A stretch of DNA of 64,000 nt from Lepus europaeus (GCF_033115175.1 NC_084842.1:33687549-33751548); one strand, 5' to 3'. Counted from the stretch's first letter, positions 36,367 through 47,290 are shown. Notes: generated from the letters alone by a model not told the origin. Numbers and translations: made by a program.

Positions 36367-36712
36367 GCCGGCGCCTTGGCTCAATAGGCTAATCCTCCGC
36401 CTTGTGGTGCCGGCACACCAGGTTCTAGTCCCGGTTGGGGCACCGGATTCTATCCCGGTTGTTCCTCTTCCAGGCCAGCTCTCTGCTGTGGCCAGGGAGA
36501 GCAGTGGAGGATGGCCCAAGTCCTTGGGCCCTTCACCCCATGGGAGACCAGGAGAAGCACCTGGCTCCTGCCATCAGATCAGCGCGGTGCGCTGGCCGCA
36601 GCGCGCCAACCGCGGCGGCCATTGGAGGGTGAACCAACGGCAAAAAGGAAGACCACTCTGCCTGTCAAAAAATTTAAAAAAATAAAATAAAAATAAAAAT
36701 TAAAAAAAAAGT
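36367..36712 (+). mobile_element. CSINE A/B chimera, left partner of inversion
   Basis: Plus young-type CSINE starting GGGGCCGGCGCCTTGGCTCA. The sequence before it (AGAAACGTGCCTGGGG, 36351-36366) and after it (AAGTGACCACATG, 36713-36725) do not match, so it lacks its own target duplication. The expected CT-rich tract before CACTCTGCCTG is missing (GGAAGACC joins ACTCTGCCTG), a deletion of roughly 30 bases compared with sister copies. The tail is a long A/T-rich AAATAAAAT-type run. Confidence 0.93.
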
Positions 36713-36814
36713 AAGTGACCACATGAACAGTATCAGGGTCAGAGAGCCTAATACTTAAAAAAAAATGGTCTATTATTTCATTATTGGGCAGCCTACTATT
36801 TTTCAGATATTCTT

Positions 36815-37133
36815 TTTTTTTTTTTTTGACAGGCAGAATTAGTGAGAGAGAGAAAGAGAAAGGTCTTCCTTCCGCTGGTTCACCCCCTAAATGGCCGCTA
36901 TGCCAGCATGCTGTGCCAATCCGAAGCCAGGAGCCAGGTGCTTCCTCCTGGTCTCCCATGTGGGTGCAGGACCCAAGCACTTGGGCCATCCTTGACTGCC
37001 TTCCCGGGCCACAGCAAAGAGCTGGACTGGAAGAGGAGTAACCAAGACAGAACCTGGCGCCCCAACCAGGACTAGAACCTGGGGTACTGGTGCCATAGGC
37101 GGAGGATTAGCCAAGTGAGCCACAGCACTGTCC
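36815..37133 (-). mobile_element. CSINE, young lineage, carried inside the inverted segment
   Basis: Reverse copy with poly-T17 and TTGACAGGCAGAATTAGTGAG at left, head CACAGCACTGTCC at right. Its 11-bp duplication CAGATATTCTT is intact on both sides (36804-36814 and 37134-37144), as expected if it was inverted as a whole or inserted later. Confidence 0.95.
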
Positions 37134-37327
37134 CAGATATTCTTATATTGTGTTTCAACTGTACTCTTCTGTCAGTCCCTCTTTAGTCCTATTTCTACCC
37201 TCCTAAACAAACCAATAAGACAAATTCTATTTGGATAGTTCAACATTTCAGTATGTGTGGATATCTACTACCCATTCCTCTGCTTCTCCTTTATTAATTT
37301 ATGCTTCCTTAACCCCCTTCCATAACT

Positions 37328-38118
37328 GTTCTTTTTTCATTTTCAATTATCTTTATATACAGAAGATCAATTTAGCATATATTAAGTAAAGCTTTCAACA
37401 GTTTGCACCCACACAGTAACACAAAGTGTAAAATACTATTTGAGTACAAGTTACAGCATTAAATCACAATGTACAACATATTAAGGACAGAGATCCTACA
37501 TGAGGAGTAAGTGCACAGTGACTCCTGTTGTTGACTTAACAAATTGCCACTCTTGTTTATGATGTCAGTAGTCACCCTAGGCTCTTATCATGAGTTGCCA
37601 AGACTATGGAAGCCTTTAGAGTTCACCAACTGTGATCATATTTAGGCAAGGTCATAGTCAAAGTGGAAATTCTCTCCTCCCTTCAGAGAAAGGTACTTCC
37701 TTCTTTGATGGCTCCGTTCTTTCCACTGGGATCTCACTCACAGAGATCTTTCATTTAGGGTTTTTTTTTTTTTTTTTTTGCCACAATGTCTTGGCTTTCC
37801 ATGCCTGAAATACTCTCATGGGCTTTTCAGCCAAATCCGAATGCCTTAAGGGCTGATTCTGAGGCCAGAGTACTGTTTAGGACATCTGCCATTCTATGAG
37901 TCTGCTGAATATCCCACTTCCCATGTCGGATGGTTCTCTTCCTTTTTGATTCTATCAGTTAGTATTAGCAGACACTAGTCTTGTTTATGTGATCCCTTTG
38001 ACTCTTAGACCTATCATTATGAACAACTGTGAACAGAAGTTGATCACTTGGACTAGTGAGATGGCATTGGTACATGCCACCTGGATGGGATTGAGTTGGA
38101 ATCCCCAGGCACGTTTCT
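37328..38118 (-). mobile_element. L1 3'UTR, main piece, inverted relative to its left piece
   Basis: Reverse-orientation L1 3'UTR: TTTTTTCATTTTCAATTATC, TATACAGAAGATCAATTTAGC, CACACAGTAACACAAAGTG, CTCCTGTTGTTGACTTAAC, CATTCTATGAGTCTGCTGAA, up to CCCCAGGCACGTTTCT. It is closely similar to 41017-41790. The poly-A starts earlier than in standard copies (directly after ATTGAAAATG on the minus strand). Confidence 0.92.
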
Positions 38119-38484
38119 TTTTTTTTTTTTTTTTTTTTTTTTTAGTTTTTTTTAATTTTTTGACAGGCAGAGTGGACAGTGAGAGAGAGAGAGAGAGAAA
38201 GGTCTTCTTTTGCCGTTGGTTCACCCTCCAATGGCCGCCGCCGCTGGTGTGCTGTGGCCGGTGCACCGCGCTGATCTGATGGCAGGAGCCAGGTGCTTCT
38301 CCTGGTCTCCCGTGGGGTGCAGGGCCCAAGCACTTGGGCCATCCTCCATTGCACTCCCTGGCCACAGCAGAGAGCTGGCCCGGTAGAGGGACAACTGGGA
38401 CAGGGTCGGTGCCCCGACTGGGACTAGAACCTGGTGTGCCAGCGCCGCAAGGCGGAGGATTAGCCTAGTGAGCCGCGGTGCCGG
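38119..38484 (-). mobile_element. CSINE A/B chimera, right partner of inversion
   Basis: Reverse young-type CSINE, poly-T at left (26 T then further T-rich tail), head GAGCCGCGGTGCCGG at right. Left flank is CCCCAGGCACGTTTCT (38103-38118), right flank CATGTGGTCACTT (38485-38497); these do not match each other but are exact reverse complements of the flanks of the CSINE at 36367. Confidence 0.95.
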
Positions 38485-38653
38485 CATGTGGTCACTTTCT
38501 TTATAAACATATCTCAATGCTAGAGTAGAGGATATTTAAACTTTAGGAAAGAAGCTAGATGAAATGATCTCTAAGTTATTTTCTGGCTCATTCAATGAAC
38601 TTTTAAGGCATATTGTACATCAGGTCTTACATAGTGACATAATGACTGTAACA

Positions 38654-39000
38654 GTGAGTAGGCGTTGAGCCCAACTGGCTAACCTACAATTTGGAATGCC
38701 TACATCCCATTCCCATTGGAGTGTTTGGAATTCAGTCTTACCTCTGTTTCTGAGCCAGCTTCCTGCTAGTGTACATGCTAGGAGGCAGCAGATGATGACT
38801 TACCTATGTGGGTACCTGTTACCCATGTCAGAGGCCTGGATGGAGTTTCTGGTTCCTGGCTTTGATCTGGTTTAGCCCCAGCTGTTGTAGGTATTTGGGA
38901 GTGAAACAGTAGATGGAAGATCTCTCCCTCTCTCTCTGTCCACTTCTCCATCCCTCTCTGTCACTCTACCTTTCAAATAAATAAACAAATCTTTTTAAAA
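38654..39000 (+). mobile_element. CSINE, old diverged lineage
   Basis: GTAGGCGTTGAGCCCAACTG head, GCCAGCTTCCTGCTAGTGTACATG middle and CTACCTTTCAAATAAATAAAC tail. Only a vague duplication (GACTGTAACAGT / GAATGTAACAAT) is visible. Confidence 0.85.
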
Positions 39001-39796
39001 AAGAATGTAACAATTAATAGAACGCTGTCCTTGTCTAAGTCAGTGATGGAAACTTACATGTAGAAACTATTTTTAGTGCTATCATGGAGCTTTAGTACTA
39101 TGGGAACAAGAATGGGGAATTAATAATTTAGTCTGATAGGTCATTGTTCTTAAAGCATATAATATTTTGAATTTGATCCTTAGGGATTAGAGGAGATTTT
39201 CATAGTTGGCAGGGAAAAAGGAGTTATGTGAAAAAGTAGACAAGTGTGTAAAGTTCAAATAATGAACATTCATATATCTTTAAGAGAACTGTGAGTTGAT
39301 TCTTTTGGCTAGAGTTTTGGATAAGGAAAAAAACAATAAGGTGATAATGAAACAAAAATGTGTCCCAGGGCCCTATTTTTTCTTTAAATATGCTAGGGTA
39401 ATAGGACTTACAGAAGAAAAATTGTAAGAAATTTTAAGTAAATATGTACATTAGTAAGATAATGTCACTGGTAGTTTCTAGGATGGAATAAAAGTTTAGA
39501 GAAAGCAGAAATAGTCAAGGATATTATAATGAGTAAAACACAATAGATGATGATTGGTCCTAAGTGGCAGTGCTAGGAAAATCAGTACAACTGAGTCTGA
39601 GGTGATTTCTCAGATGCATTTCTAGATGTAGGTAATAGTGAAATTCAAGTACATAAGGGAAGAGGATCCATAAAATGCTGTATCTTCCAGTAGGACTCCA
39701 AAATAGATATAGGTATCTCAATAATAAAGAAGGAAAATTAAAATAGCAAATAAAGTTTCAAGAGAGGGAGATCAGGGATGATAAAGTTAGTTTTAG
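39001..39796. other. Unassigned stretch
   Basis: No gene or repeat recognised. Confidence 0.4.
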
Positions 39797-39811
39797 AACT
39801 GTTGATTTTGA

Positions 39812-39887
39812 CAGAAGGAAGATCTTTTTCTCTCTCTCTCTCACTGTCTGTAACTCTGCCTGTCAAATAAATAAATGAAAAAAAAAA
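39812..39887 (+). mobile_element. 5'-truncated CSINE, 76 bp
   Basis: Only the last part is present: CAGAAGGAAGATC, CT tract, CACTGTCTGTAACTCTGCC, TGTCAAATAAATAAATG and A12. A perfect 15-bp duplication AACTGTTGATTTTGA flanks it (39797-39811 and 39888-39902). Confidence 0.95.
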
Positions 39888-39902
39888 AACTGTTGATTTT
39901 GA

Positions 39903-40639
39903 AATGCTGAAAGGCATTATATGGGGAAATTCAAATGATAATTATTTGTGATGTTTGGAATTAAATAACAAAAATTTTTTCAGAAACAAATAAATGTAAG
40001 ATAGAAAAATCAATTAATATTAGAATTTAGTGCATATGAAAGCATACCAAAACAATCTGTAGACAAATATACATTTTCATATGAAAAATAATCCTTAATT
40101 TATTAGGTCATAAGAACCAAAAAGCATGAAACCTTCACTGTCATGTTTAATAATTGACGAGGAACAATTCCTAATATCATCTAGCACCCACAACCTGAAG
40201 TGTGGTAAAGATACATGACACGTAGCAGAATGGGGGCATTTGCAGTATGTTCCCATGCAAAGTCAGGCAACCTATGATAATTTGATTAATAATATTAGAT
40301 TAGGATTTATGCTTCTAATACTGATGTGGAAAGTTTCTCATCCAATAAAGTGCTTTAATAAATTTCAAAGATCCATCTTAGAGTATTCCATAGCATTGGA
40401 TAGATAGAAATACATATATTTATGATATAGGATTGGTGAAAATATAATAAATCTAGTTATATAAATGTGACAATACTTTGAGTACTAATAGGATCAATAA
40501 ATAAATCTGGGCATATGTGTGGTATGGTATAAAGACAAAAATGTTGTTTCAAAATTGAACACATGAAAAGTATAATGTGTATTCTGAGAACAAAAAAATA
40601 CCCAATGAAGAAAAATTTAATGTTACATTATACATTCAG
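39903..40639. other. Unassigned AT-rich stretch
   Basis: No gene or repeat recognised. Confidence 0.4.
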
Positions 40640-40651
40640 TCTCTAACAATT

Positions 40652-40957
40652 TTTTTAACTTTTATTTAATGAATATAAATTTCCAAAGTACAGCTTATGG
40701 ATTACAATGGCTTCCTCCCCATAACTTCCCTCCCACCCGCAACACTCACCTTTCCCACTCCCTCTCCCCTTGCATTCACATCAAGATTCATTTTCAATTC
40801 TCTTTATATACAGAAGATCAGTTTAGTATATATTAAGTAAAGATTTCAACAGTTTGTCCCCACATAGCAACACAAAGTGAAAAAAAATACTGTTGGAGTA
40901 CTAGTTATAGCATTAAATAAGAGTGTGCAGCACATTAAAGACAGAGATCCTACATGA
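40652..40957 (-). mobile_element. L1 3' terminal piece of a composite insertion
   Basis: Standard L1 3' end in reverse: TTAACTTTTATTTAATGAAT, ATAAATTTCCAAAGTACAGC, CTTCCCTCCCACCCGC, CTTTATATACAGAAGATCAG. It stops at GAGATCCTACATGA and is followed by about 50 bases of other sequence. Outer left duplication TCTCTAACAATT at 40640-40651. Confidence 0.9.
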
Positions 40958-41008
40958 TATTTTTTAAAAATTGATAAATTTTCTATGTAATTTCCAATTT
41001 AACACCAG
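40958..41008. other. 51-bp spacer inside the composite L1 insertion
   Basis: TATTTTTTAAAAATTGATAA then TTTTCTATGTAATTTCC and AATTTAACACCAG does not look like L1. It sits between two L1 3' pieces that share one outer duplication, so it is a candidate transduced genomic sequence. Confidence 0.6.
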
Positions 41009-41983
41009 TTTTTTTTCATTTTCAATTATCTTTATATACAGAAGATCGATTCAGTATATACTAAGATTTCATCAGTTTGTACCCACACAGAAACACAAAG
41101 TGTAAAAATACTGTATCAGTACTAGTTATAGCATCACTTCACATTGGACAACACATTAAGGACAGATCCCATATGAGACATAAGTACACAGTGACTCCTG
41201 TTGTTGATTTAACAATTTGACGCTCTTGTTTATGGCATCAGTAATCTCCCTAGGCTCTAGTCATGAGTTGCCAAGGCTGTGGAAGCCTTTAGGGTTCGCC
41301 GACTTTGATCTTATTCTAATAGGGTCATAGTCAAAGTGGAAGTTCTCTCCTCCCTTCAGAGAAAGGTACCTCCTTCTTTGATGGCCCCGTTCTTTCCACT
41401 GGGATCTCACTCACAGAGATCTTTCATTTAGGTCTTCTTCTTTTTTTTTTTTTTTCTTTTCCATGGTGTCTTGGCTTTCCATGCCTACAATACTCTCATG
41501 GGCTCTTCAGCCAAATCCGAATGCCTTAAGGGCTGATTCTGAGGCCAGAGTGTTGTTTAGGACATCTGCCATTCTATGAGTCTGCTGTGTATCCCGCTTC
41601 CCATGTTGGATGGTTCTCTTCCTTTTTGATTCTATCAGTTAGTATTAGCAGACACTAGTCTTGTTTATGTGATCCCTTTGACTCTTAGACCTATCAGAGC
41701 CATCAATTGTGAACTGAAATTTATCACTTGGACTAGTGAGATGGCATTGGTACATGCCACCTTGATGGGATTGTATTGGAATCCCCTGGCACATTTCTAA
41801 CTCCACCATTTGGGGCAAGTCCGATTGAGCATGTCCCAAATTGTACATCTCCTCCCTCTCTTTTTTTCTACTCTTATATTTAACAGGGATCACTTTTCAG
41901 TTAAAATTTAAACACCTAAGAATAATTGTGTGTTAATTACAGAGTTCAACCACTAGTACTAGAACAACAACAACAACAAAAAT
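41009..41983 (-). mobile_element. L1 3'UTR, upstream piece of composite insertion
   Basis: Starts with T8 then CATTTTCAATTATCTTTATA, then runs through the L1 3'UTR to the CTCCATTTGGGGCAAGTCC block and an upstream AT-rich part ending in CAACAACAACAAC. The right outer duplication TCTCTAACAATT is at 41984-41995, partnering 40640-40651; no separate duplication is found for this piece alone. The 82-codon frame at 41645-41893 lies in this UTR and is not a gene. Confidence 0.9.
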
Positions 41984-41995
41984 TCTCTAACAATT

Positions 41996-42803
41996 AGCAA
42001 AAAACATTTTCAAATTCCACAAATACTTTCTTCAATTCTACTTTTGCATTAGCCCTATTCACGTTTGCTTATACCTTATTCTAGTCAACCTAGTCTTTGG
42101 CTATTTCACTGTACACATATATACTTACCTGGACTAAATTGCTAAGTATGTGGCAATATCAGTATGTCAAGTTTGCCAAATTCATAGTATATAAAATCTG
42201 GAAATTAACTCATTTACTTCTCTGAGATTTCTAACCTCTGATTTTTTTTGTTTGTTTTGTCTTGCCTTCTCTGCTTGAAAGTTTTGGCTCCTGTCTATGT
42301 CTTCTGAAGCTCTGAGCACATGGTCATGTGTTAATGTGATGTAATTTACATCCTGTTCAAAAATGACAAAATTCTAGGACTAGCTGCAAATTTATTTAAA
42401 ACAATTTAAAAACTATTGAGAGTTTATCATGTCGTTTTCAGCCTTCCAAACAACATTTTTCTAGCTATTACAAAACATAATAAAATAAAATTTTTGAGAT
42501 TGTCTTTAATTTTTATGTTCCTTCTTAAAAGCTTATTTGTGCAAAATCCATGCTTACCTATTATTAAAGGGACAATTTAGAACAGAGAACAGGAGTATGA
42601 AATGCTGAGTTCAGAACTAGAATAAAAGAGGAGTTTTTGTCAAAAGAATAAAATCTATGCTTATAATCAATATGAGGGAGAATAAGCCAAAACAAACAAA
42701 CAAACAAACAAACAAAAACAGTAAAACTTAATCAGAATAAAGCAAAGTGAGTGATAAAGGGAGTGAAGTTCCTGACCTCAAATAAGCAAATATATGTGTA
42801 CAT
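41996..42803. other. Unassigned stretch with (CAAA)n
   Basis: No gene recognised. A (CAAA)6 microsatellite is at 42691-42715. Confidence 0.45.
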
Positions 42804-42823
42804 CTGCTTTATTAATTTTTAAA

Positions 42824-43170
42824 TTATTATTATTATTTTTTAGACAGGCAGAGTGGACAGAGAGAGAGAGAGACAGAGAGAAAGGTCTTCCTTTTGCCGT
42901 TGGTTCACCCTCCAGTGGCCCCCGCGGCCGGTGCACTGCGGCCAGCACACCGCGCTGATCTGATGGCAGGAGCCAGGTGCTTCTCCTGGTCTCTCATGGG
43001 GTTCAGGGCCCAAGCACTTGGGCCATCCTCCACTGCCTTCCCGGGCCACAGCAGAGAGCTAGCCTGGAAGAGGGGCAACCGGCACAGAATCTGGCGCCCC
43101 GACCGGGACTAGAACCTGGTGTGCCGGCGCTGCAAGGCGGAGGATTAGCCTATTGAGCTGCGGCGCCGGC
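42824..43170 (-). mobile_element. CSINE, young GC-rich lineage
   Basis: Reverse copy: TTATTATTATTATTTTTTAG, ACAGGCAGAGTGGACAG; head GAGCTGCGGCGCCGGC. A 20-bp perfect duplication CTGCTTTATTAATTTTTAAA (42804-42823 and 43171-43190) marks it as recent. Confidence 0.97.
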
Positions 43171-43190
43171 CTGCTTTATTAATTTTTAAA

Positions 43191-43988
43191 AGTTGATTTC
43201 TATGCTTTTAGGCACTTTGGGCTTTAGTTTTGATTTTTTAAGTAGATGGTTCACTGTGTCCATATAATATCAAAAAATCTTGCAAAATAGAATGCATTAT
43301 ATATATTTTTTAAAAGACCTATTGCTTACTAATTTTAGCATATATACATGTATATGTATTTCTCATATTTTCCAGATTTTTTTAAGATTTTAATGGAAAC
43401 AATATCTATTTTGAACATATGCCATATTCAAATAACATATTAACAGAAAAAATATATTATGAAGAAAAAGTTTTCCAACTATGCACTTTCTACTAGCTTT
43501 GGTATCAAATAAAGTAAGATCAGAATTAATTCTCTTTGGATTATGAGACTGACACACTACCTACTGCACTAACAAGGCTTCTAATTCTCTTGATAAAAAT
43601 AAAATCAACATTTTATGACCAGCAAAAATTAGTCTAATGAATAAGAACTTATATTCATCAGAAATTTCTAACATTGGTGAATAGGTTTTTCAGTGTTTCT
43701 TTGTCTCTCTTGCTCTCTGCTATAGTTTATTAGAAGGATGTGTTTGTGTGTGTATACTCGTATATGTCTAAAGAAAAGTAAATCAAGCTAAACACAAACA
43801 TGTAGCCATCGTCACTATCCACACTGACTAATGGAAAAGTTTTCCATAGAAAATGAGATGACAGATATTTAATACAATTAATAAAATGGACTAATTGTGA
43901 TACCTGGCCAATAAGGAGTTGGTTTGGTTTCATTCTCCCCAGTGGCTACAGCAACACTGTTCTATAGAAATATAACACAAGCCATATA
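43191..43988. other. Unassigned AT-rich stretch
   Basis: No gene or repeat recognised; GTGT-rich microsatellite-like TGTGTTTGTGTGTGTATAC near 43738-43758. Confidence 0.4.
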
Positions 43989-44006
43989 TGAAATTTTTAG
44001 TTTTCT

Positions 44007-44335
44007 TTTTTAAAGATTCACTTTACTTATTTGAATGACAGAGTTACAGAGAAAGGTTGATATGGAGGAGGGGGGTCTTCTATTGGCTGGTTCACTCCCC
44101 AAATGGCTGTAACAGCTGGAGCTGAGCAGATCCAAAGCCAGGAGCCAGGAACTTCTTCTGGGTCTCCCATGTTGGGGGCAGGGGACAAAGCACTTGGGCC
44201 ATCTTTTGCTGCTTTCCCAAACACATTATCATGGAGCAGGTTCAGAGGTGGAGCAGCTGTGACTTTAACCAGTGCCCATAGGGGATGCTGGTGTGCGGGC
44301 CAGGGCTTTAACCCGCTGTGCCACAGCACCAGCCC
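44007..44335 (-). mobile_element. CSINE, common lineage
   Basis: Reverse copy: TTTTTAAAGATTCACTTTAC tail side, CCACAGCACCAGCCC head side. Duplication TGAAATTTTTAGTTTTCT (43989-44006) and TGAAATTTTCAGTTTTCT (44336-44353), one mismatch in 18. Confidence 0.95.
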
Positions 44336-44353
44336 TGAAATTTTCAGTTTTCT

Positions 44354-44870
44354 AATAATCACATTTAAAAAAGTGATAAAAACTAGATGAAATTAATTCT
44401 AAAAACATATCCTGCTTTGTTCGATACGTTCAAAATTTCACGATTTCAATGAATAATCAATATAAAAGTGTTAATTAGATATTTTATAAACATTCATCTT
44501 AAATAAGGCAGATATTTTGTATGTACAGGATATCTCAATTCAGTCTAGCTGAATTACAATTGCCCAATAGCATCTTGAGCTTAGTGACTGCCCTACTGAG
44601 TAGCACAGGTCTGTCTAAAATTGAAGTTTTTGAGTCAAGTTAGGAATTGGGATACCAGTGCATCTTGAAACACCAGAAGACAGATCACTAACTCTACCAG
44701 CTTTCACCTCTTTACTTTTGCTAACTAGGACCATGCAGATACCAAATACATAACTTCCTATTGCCAAATACCACCAGTAACTTAAGTATTTTGCCATGTC
44801 TAATGAAAATGAAAATCTGCTCTTTAAAAAAGCAGAGAGGGAGACAGAGAGAAGGGGAGACAGAGAGAAG

Positions 44871-44873
<3 letters not shown>
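44354..44873. other. Unassigned stretch ending in a GA-rich tract
   Basis: No gene recognised. GAGACAGAGAGAAGGGGA is tandemly repeated just before the TA microsatellite. Confidence 0.4.

Positions 44874-44917
<44 letters not shown>
44874..44917. repeat. (TA)22 microsatellite
   Basis: An uninterrupted AT dinucleotide run of about 44 bases. The Tyr-Ile repeats in frames across here are translations of this run and are not protein features. Confidence 0.95.
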
Positions 44918-44919
<2 letters not shown>

Positions 44920-44939
44920 TGGAAGATCATAGAATAGGA

Positions 44940-47290
44940 GGTCCTCTTTATGTATCCTTCCATAGCAACAATAATTGCACAGTCATTCATAGACAAATAT
45001 GTCTTTTCGGAAACTTTGAGAATCAGGCACAGGGTTGCGAAATCTCTCCAGAGTACACTAAAATGGCTATTTTGAAAGAACAGAGCTCTGCATCCAATTG
45101 AAAGGCCTACCAAGAACATTCCCAGAGTCAGAACCAGAAATGGCCTCACCTCCCTGTGTCCTGAGCTACAGCAGCATTTGACGTTGGTCATTCAACCAGA
45201 GCCATCAACCAAGGAACCTTCGAGGAGTAATGCCCACTTATGTCTCAAGAGACATGTCTGCCATTCTTGGTCCTCACTAGGTAACATAAAATAATCCTCT
45301 AACTCTAGTCCTCCTTAGTTATTATCTAGGAGTTCTTCTGTCTACTTAAGGACTTGGAAGGAGACACATCCATTCATTCCTCCAGAGGCTTTCCTACATA
45401 CTTGTCTTGGCGGTAGCATCCCAGGGACTTGGTTCTAGTCTTAGATGCCTGAGACCAGTAGAGCCCACGGGAACTCATAATGTCCACAAGGGAGCCATCC
45501 CAGGAACCTAAAGGAAACCAAATCCATCCATACACCCGACAACAGGCTTTCAGTTTATAGAATGCCTAGGTCATAGTGGGCAATCCATTCTACTCAGGGT
45601 CAAGTCAGGATCTATATCCACTAATGATCCTAATAGCAAGCCCACCAACCATATAATCCACCATGTACCTAGTAGCTGCCACATGATACGGCTCCAATTC
45701 CATTCAACCATATTCTATCAGGAAAATCTTATCAGCTTGAAACCCAACAGCAGAAGATTTTTACCTACTTAAGTACTTAAAGACTGAAAGAAGTTTTTGC
45801 TTCTTAAATGTTTAGGCATCAGTGAAAAGTTACATGGATAATGAAGAATCAAGCAAACATGAGCATGACACCATCAAGAAGCTAATAAAGCTTTAGTAAC
45901 TGACCCAAAAACATATCTATGAATTACTTGAAAATTAATTTGAAGTAATAATTTTAAACATCTCAATAACATGGAAGAAAACACAAGGAAACAACTAAAT
46001 GAAATTTTTAAAAAATGCATGTTGAAATTAAGAAGCTTAAAAAAGGGAAAAAAAGGAATAGAACCCATATAAAAAGGATCAAACAGAAATCTTGGTAATG
46101 AAGAATGCATTCAGAGAGCTGGAGAACTCAGTTGGTAAGTACAACAACAACTCAATCACACAGATGAAAGAATTAGCCGACTTGGAAGAAAATGTAGTTG
46201 AAATTAAGTAGTTGTAGAAACAAAAAAGAAAACAAATTAAAAAGAGTGAAGAAAGCATAAAGGATCCCTGGAACACTATCAAGCATACTGTAGATATTTA
46301 ATTTTATGGAAATCCTGTAAGGACAAGAGGTAGAGAAAAGAGTATAGAGTTTATTTTTAAAAATATTGGATGAAAAATCTTCTAAATATGAGGAAGAATC
46401 CAAGAATGTAGATGTCCCTATTCATGAAGCTCAAAGGGTCCTTAGCAATATCAACTGAAATAATAATACTCAAAGACACATTAAAGTCAAGTCATCAAAG
46501 AGAAAATCTTGAATTACTAACAGAAAACAGGAGCCATACGAGGAACTTGCATTAGGTTATGAATCATACAAAGGAACCTGTGTTAGGCCATGAGCAGACT
46601 TCTTATCAGAAAACTTGCAAGCTAAGATGTCATATTCAAAGGGCTACCATATGCTATACTCAGCAAAACTGCATTATAAGTTGATGAGAGATAAAGTTAA
46701 TCCTAGGAAACAAACTCTGAAATAGTTCATCACTACAAGACTTGACTTAACAAGACATGCTAAAACATGTTATAGAAGTTGAAATGAAAATTTGCTAAAT
46801 AACATCATGTAAACACAGGAAAGTATAAATCTGGTAAATGTTAATATCATGTTAAGTTCAGAGTACTCTAATAATGTAATCATGTGTAAATCACTTTAGT
46901 ATAAAAGTTAAAAGATAAAATGTTAAAAATAAACTAACTGCAGTAATTTAAATTAATATGGGATAGAAGATGCAAAGTACAACATTAATAGCATAAAACA
47001 TAGATGGCAGGAGAAGTAAAAGTTCAGAGGTTTTTTTTTTTTTTTTCTTCCCCTTGGTGAATGAAGATAAGTTGTGAAGTTGAAATAGACTGCTATAGGA
47101 TTTTGTATGCAAGCTCTATGGTAACCACAAGGCCAAAACCTTCAGTGAATCCACAAATGATAAAGAGAAAAGAATAAAGCATATCACATAAATTATTGTA
47201 TAAAAATGTGTCAAGATTTGAAAGACCTGCAGAATGCATTGAACTAATAATAGTCCAATGACTACTGCATATTAAAAAAGCAATTATGGG
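44940..47290 (+). mobile_element. Ancient L1M: 5'UTR, ORF1 and inter-ORF region
   Basis: 44990-45780 resembles an L1M 5'UTR (CCAGAGGCTTTCCTACATAC, TCCCAGGGACTTGGTTCTAG, CAGTAGAGCCCACGGGAAC, TCAGCTTGAAACCCAACAGC). 45820-46790 follows L1M ORF1 order. 46800-47260 matches the spacer between ORF1 and ORF2 (GAGTACTCTAATAATGTAAT, GGTAACCACAAGGCCAAAAC). ORF2 is absent. A young CSINE follows at 47291. Confidence 0.75.
45815..46795 (+). pseudogene. Decayed L1M ORF1
   Basis: The sequence once encoded the L1 RNA-binding ORF1 protein, with a coiled-coil N-terminal part (GAGAGCTGGAGAACTCAGTT, GAATTAGCCGACTTGGAAG) and a C-terminal part (ATTCATGAAGCTCAAAGGG, TTGCAAGCTAAGATGTCATA, GCTATACTCAGCAAAACTGC). Many stops and indels; no usable frame remains. 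Confidence 0.7.

Larger units (their letters stand above)
36713..38118. other. Inverted segment between two opposed CSINEs
   Basis: About 1.4 kb, holding a CSINE (36815-37133), single-copy DNA (37145-37318) and most of an L1 3'UTR (37328-38118). Flipping it restores three broken target-site duplications at once: L1 AGTTATGGA, CSINE A AGAAACGTGCCTGGGG and CSINE B AAGTGACCACATG. It also restores continuity of the L1. Breakpoints must lie within the flanking CSINEs. Confidence 0.88.

Noticed and set aside
44796..45191. Frames with (Tyr-Ile)n repeats as a repetitive protein
   Set aside because: They are translations of the (TA)22 microsatellite.
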